Of a stretch of 64,000 nt of DNA, positions 60,960-64,000 are shown in pieces. The notes under the pieces are model-generated. The model ran no database searches and was not told the origin of the DNA. It worked only from the letters and a program-made list of their open reading frames with translations. Each line of letters opens with the position of its first letter. Position 1 is the stretch's first letter. The stretch is from contig JAQFVV010006221.1 of assembly GCA_028023455.1 (NCBI GenBank), positions 5,625,011 to 5,689,010 on the forward strand. Direction: 5' to 3'. The position numbers and the translations under genes are program-made. This DNA comes from Epiperipatus broadwayi. Its lineage: Eukaryota > Onychophora > Udeonychophora > Euonychophora > Peripatidae.

Positions 60960-61680
60960 CAAGCTGGTTTTAAAATGGGTTTTTGTTCTGTTGGTTCTTC
61001 CCCGGTTTTGGGGGAGGTTTTAGAAGGGAAAAATGAATTTGGGTTCAAATTTTTTTTGGGGTTTTGTAGATTATGAAAAGGGTTTTTTTTTCTATAAACT
61101 TTTCTTCTTTTTTATAACTTTTTCATCGGGGAGTTATACCTCCAGGATGTTGTTTTTTTTTAAAGATTTTTTAATAAAATACAACAACAATGATTACATT
61201 ACATGATGATGGTAGGAAAGATATTGATAGGTGTGAGAAGAGATATGTTTTGTTAGAGGAAGATTTTTTTTTATTGTGGTTTTTCCCTTTTTTTTTTTTT
61301 GGTTTTGGGGTTTGGAAATATAAGAGAAAGAGAAAGAAAGAAAGGGAGGGGGAAGTTTGTTGGTAGAAAAAAAGAGAGGAAAAAGCCAAATATATGGGTA
61401 AGAGAAAAACAGGTGTTACTTACTTTTTTTAAAAATTTAAAAAAAGGAAAGGGGGTTGGGGCGGGAAATTTTTTAGAGAGGATGATAAAGGTTTGAAAAT
61501 TGAAACTTTAAACTGATTCCAAAAGATTTTAAAAGATCTAAAAAAGGACAAATGGAGGGGGGGGGGAAAAAAAAGAAAGTGGGGGGGGGTAATGGAGAGA
61601 AGAAAAGAAAAAAAAAAAAAAAAAGGTATAAATTGGGGGGAGACTTCTTTCTCGTGGTTTTTTTTTGTTTTTTTTTGTTG
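60960..61680. other. Homopolymer-rich, compositionally abnormal stretch
   Basis: Runs of G, A and T (many of 6 to 18 bases) dominate, with purine-rich blocks at about 61320-61380 and 61550-61640. Frames read through it on both strands give only K/G/R- or F/P/S-rich low-complexity products and are not genes. The pattern may come from unresolved base calling. Confidence 0.45.
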
Positions 61681-62929
61681 TTAACTTCTGTAGTCAAACT
61701 AACATCATCTGTGACTCTGAGTTTGCTTTTTATCCTAAATTTAATCATTGTATGTAATTATTTAATGGTTGAAGTAAGAGAAATACAGTTCAAATAAATA
61801 TAATAGGAATAATATTTGTTGTAGAAGTACTTTTTTATATTTGGTTTTAAAAAATTTTTCCACCATAGACTTTAACAGAATTAAAACTTCTCAATTTTGG
61901 GGAGAAAAATCATACAATTAAACCACATGGTTAAACAGGATTAAAATATATATATATTGCATATAAATTTGATCAAAAGTCTGAACTCTTGACTTTTTTA
62001 TACTCATAGTGAATGAATGCCTGCTGGTGAACTATTCTCTTCTAATTCAAAAAAAAGAAATTACATCTAATAGAGTTAAGATTATTTGATGAAAAAAAGT
62101 CTTTTTTTGTTTGGAATATTTCTTCATTTGTCAGTAAAAGAAGCATTTTCCTAACTGCTGATCTTGCTTTATTAAAATCATAGCTGTTATGATATAATTG
62201 CTTCATTATATTTATGTCTCTGTGGTAGCATGTTCATAAAAATTAAACTATAAGAATAAGAGATTGTAGACTTTTTTTTTTTTATCTATAGGATCAATAT
62301 TGGTATAATTTCACAAAAGCAGATCTCTTTCCCTATTGTAGAATCATCTTCTGTAGGTTTGAGTAAACAATAGAATTCAGATGATAAAGTGGTATAATAA
62401 AAAAGTTTATATTTTGGTTTTTGACTTATTTTCATCAGTGAGGAGTTAAGATTCAAAACTAGAACAACTATCCTTATGCATCTAAAAGCTATTTTTTACT
62501 CCTATGAATTACTTATCCAATGTCTCAATATTTAAAAATAAAAAAAACCAAAAGTTTCAAACCCATGCCAATTTGTTTGTATAGTTTTACAGAAGTAATA
62601 AATAATGATAATTTTATGTCAGTTATATATATATATTATTTTTTTAAATTTCCAAATAGTTTTTCTACAATTAGAGTTTCATCCTATTATTTTTTGAGTA
62701 TGTGCATTGAGTTTTTAAAGTTCAGTACTCGTTAAAAGAGACTGTTCTATCCAATCTGCAACAAGAAGAATAGAAAGTAGACACCAGATGATGTGCATAG
62801 TAAAACTATATCTTGATTCCTTCATATAATATGCATAAGAGTGTTGTGACCAATAGTTTAGAAATTCTTTAAGTTAAAACTATTAAAACATCATTATATC
62901 ACCATTTTCTGTGCTTGCACAAGCTTTTA
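61681..62929. other. AT-rich sequence without recognised genes
   Basis: Short (TA)n tracts and poly(T); no exon found. Confidence 0.4.
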
Positions 62930-63290
62930 TACTTTAGCAAACTCTTCATAAAGTAATGCCACCTAGTCCAAGTTATAGTAATCAATGGATGCATAAAAAT
63001 TCCTATCCAGAGCCTACTTATCCAATATTCCCAGACAAGTTTTTAGCTTATGATTTTTATCAGTGAAGAAGCTTGAATCTGAGAGCACTGCACCTAGATC
63101 TTTGGATTGAATGCAACCTTTCAGCAGTCATCTTTTGCCTCTTTTGTTAAGTATAAACCTATGAGCCCAAGATAGAAACACAATAATATTTTCAATCCAG
63201 ACTCATTTGCTTATATAGTCATATAGATCAGAGTTCAGTTCAGTATCTATACATTTTGGTGTCATTGAACACCACTGAATGGATAGTTCG
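62930..63290 (-). repeat. GCAAAACTCTCC-related long repeat unit, minus-strand copy
   Basis: The order GTAATGCCACCTAGTCCAAG, TAATCAATGGATGC, GAATCTGAGAGCACTGCACC, TAGATCTTTGGATTG, CACAATAATATTTTCAATCC matches the units at 32630 and 33090. Confidence 0.7.
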
Positions 63291-63946
63291 CTACTATTCC
63301 GCAAGTTTATGTAAAAAGAATAGTTTATGTTTTCCCTCATAGAATGATTATATAATTACTTAATATATAACAAGAAATGGATATTAGATCGAGTTGATGA
63401 ATGAATACTTGATATTAATATCATCTATGTTCTTTATTACTTTATATCTGATAAAAGATAATTTCAAAATAAAAACATGAATGTTAAATGTGGAGTGAGT
63501 ATAAAATAATGGATCAATAAATACTTAATATTAAAATAATTACGAAAAAGAAATGGTGAATTTGATACACCAATGTTAAATTTTTAAAAAAGATTTTTTG
63601 AAGTTAATCAATTTACCTTTAATCCGGGAAGATATTTTCATGTTTTCAACTCGTTGTGATTGCATATACTTTTATCATCATCATCAATTAGGTAGTAAAA
63701 TGATGGAATGAAAGATGAGTGAAAAATAACATTTTGTAAATCTTTTTTATATAATTGTAATTATTTTTAAATAAGAAATTACTAATACATTAATTGAATT
63801 TGAAATATTTAATTTGCTGTGAGCAGGTATAGTTTTGAAACTACATTATATTTAATCAAATTATTGCAGTATATGTAATAGTTAAACTTGTTCTCTCTCG
63901 AAAATTCTGATATTTATCTTATTTTCTGCATTATTTTTTTTAAACA
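63291..63946. other. AT-rich sequence
   Basis: Nothing recognised. Confidence 0.4.
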
Positions 63947-64000
63947 AGGCAAAACTCTCCATACAGTAGTACCACCCTGTGCCAACCAGAATAATCAATG
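63947..64000. mobile_element. Left end of another GCAAAACTCTCC-family element, cut by the window
   Basis: AGGCAAAACTCTCCATACAG is followed by GTAGTACCACCCTGTGCC and AATAATCAATG, as in the left arm of the 7322 palindrome. Confidence 0.7.

Noticed and set aside
61171-61797. Lysine/glycine-rich or phenylalanine/proline-rich proteins on both strands
   Set aside because: They derive from homopolymer runs in an abnormal stretch and have no real coding features.

Overview
The window is AT-rich, intron- and repeat-dominated animal DNA. The coding evidence is short exons with GT/AG splice sites, separated by introns of about 1 to 14 kb. Repeat content (foldback elements, a tRNA-derived SINE, RTE/CR1-like LINE remnants, Penelope-like GIY-YIG remnants, Ty3/Gypsy integrase remnant, Merlin-like and hAT-like non-autonomous DNA transposons) fits a large invertebrate genome. 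A mollusc, probably a cephalopod, is my best guess; this is inference and no diagnostic marker was checked.

The only host genes I can support are two partial genes for carbonyl reductase [NADPH] (CBR1-type short-chain dehydrogenase/reductase), both on the + strand. Gene A enters from the left: its last two coding exons are at 5685-5748 and 19017-19120, ending in a TAA stop. Gene B starts at 30526 with an 18-nt first coding exon and continues at 44531-44612, 48777-48955 and 50106-50218. Its remaining exons were not found and should lie to the right of the window. Reading frame and splice phase agree at every junction inside the window. The two genes look like head-to-tail tandem paralogues about 11.4 kb apart, although they share no exon here, so a misordered single gene is not excluded.

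The rest is repeats. (1) Four non-autonomous DNA transposons have GGTA(C/G)T-type terminal inverted repeats (20242-21270, 39947-41149, 50356-51453, 58294-59680). Three have perfect 8-bp target duplications, and one keeps the CxC...Cx4C zinc-ribbon start of a Merlin/ISXO2-like transposase, which suggests a name for the group. (2) A hAT-like element at 29020-29865 has a perfect 8-bp duplication and a second foldback element nested in it. (3) Several near-perfect long palindromes lie at 815, 7322, 15208, 18013, 29394, 49695 and 57798. (4) A long repeat with TGTAACG-like ends occurs twice (26227-27932 and 41395-43486); the second copy carries an extra segment of about 470 bp with a 107-codon frame. 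(5) Decayed retroelements: LINE fragments (4.3, 34.9, 47.3 and 53 kb), Penelope-like fragments (22.0, 46.4 and 59.7 kb) and a Ty3/Gypsy integrase fragment (55.9-56.6 kb, minus strand).

No CRISPR, prokaryotic operon, rRNA or intact tRNA gene is visible. A homopolymer-rich stretch at about 60.96-61.68 kb looks more like poor base calling than biology.
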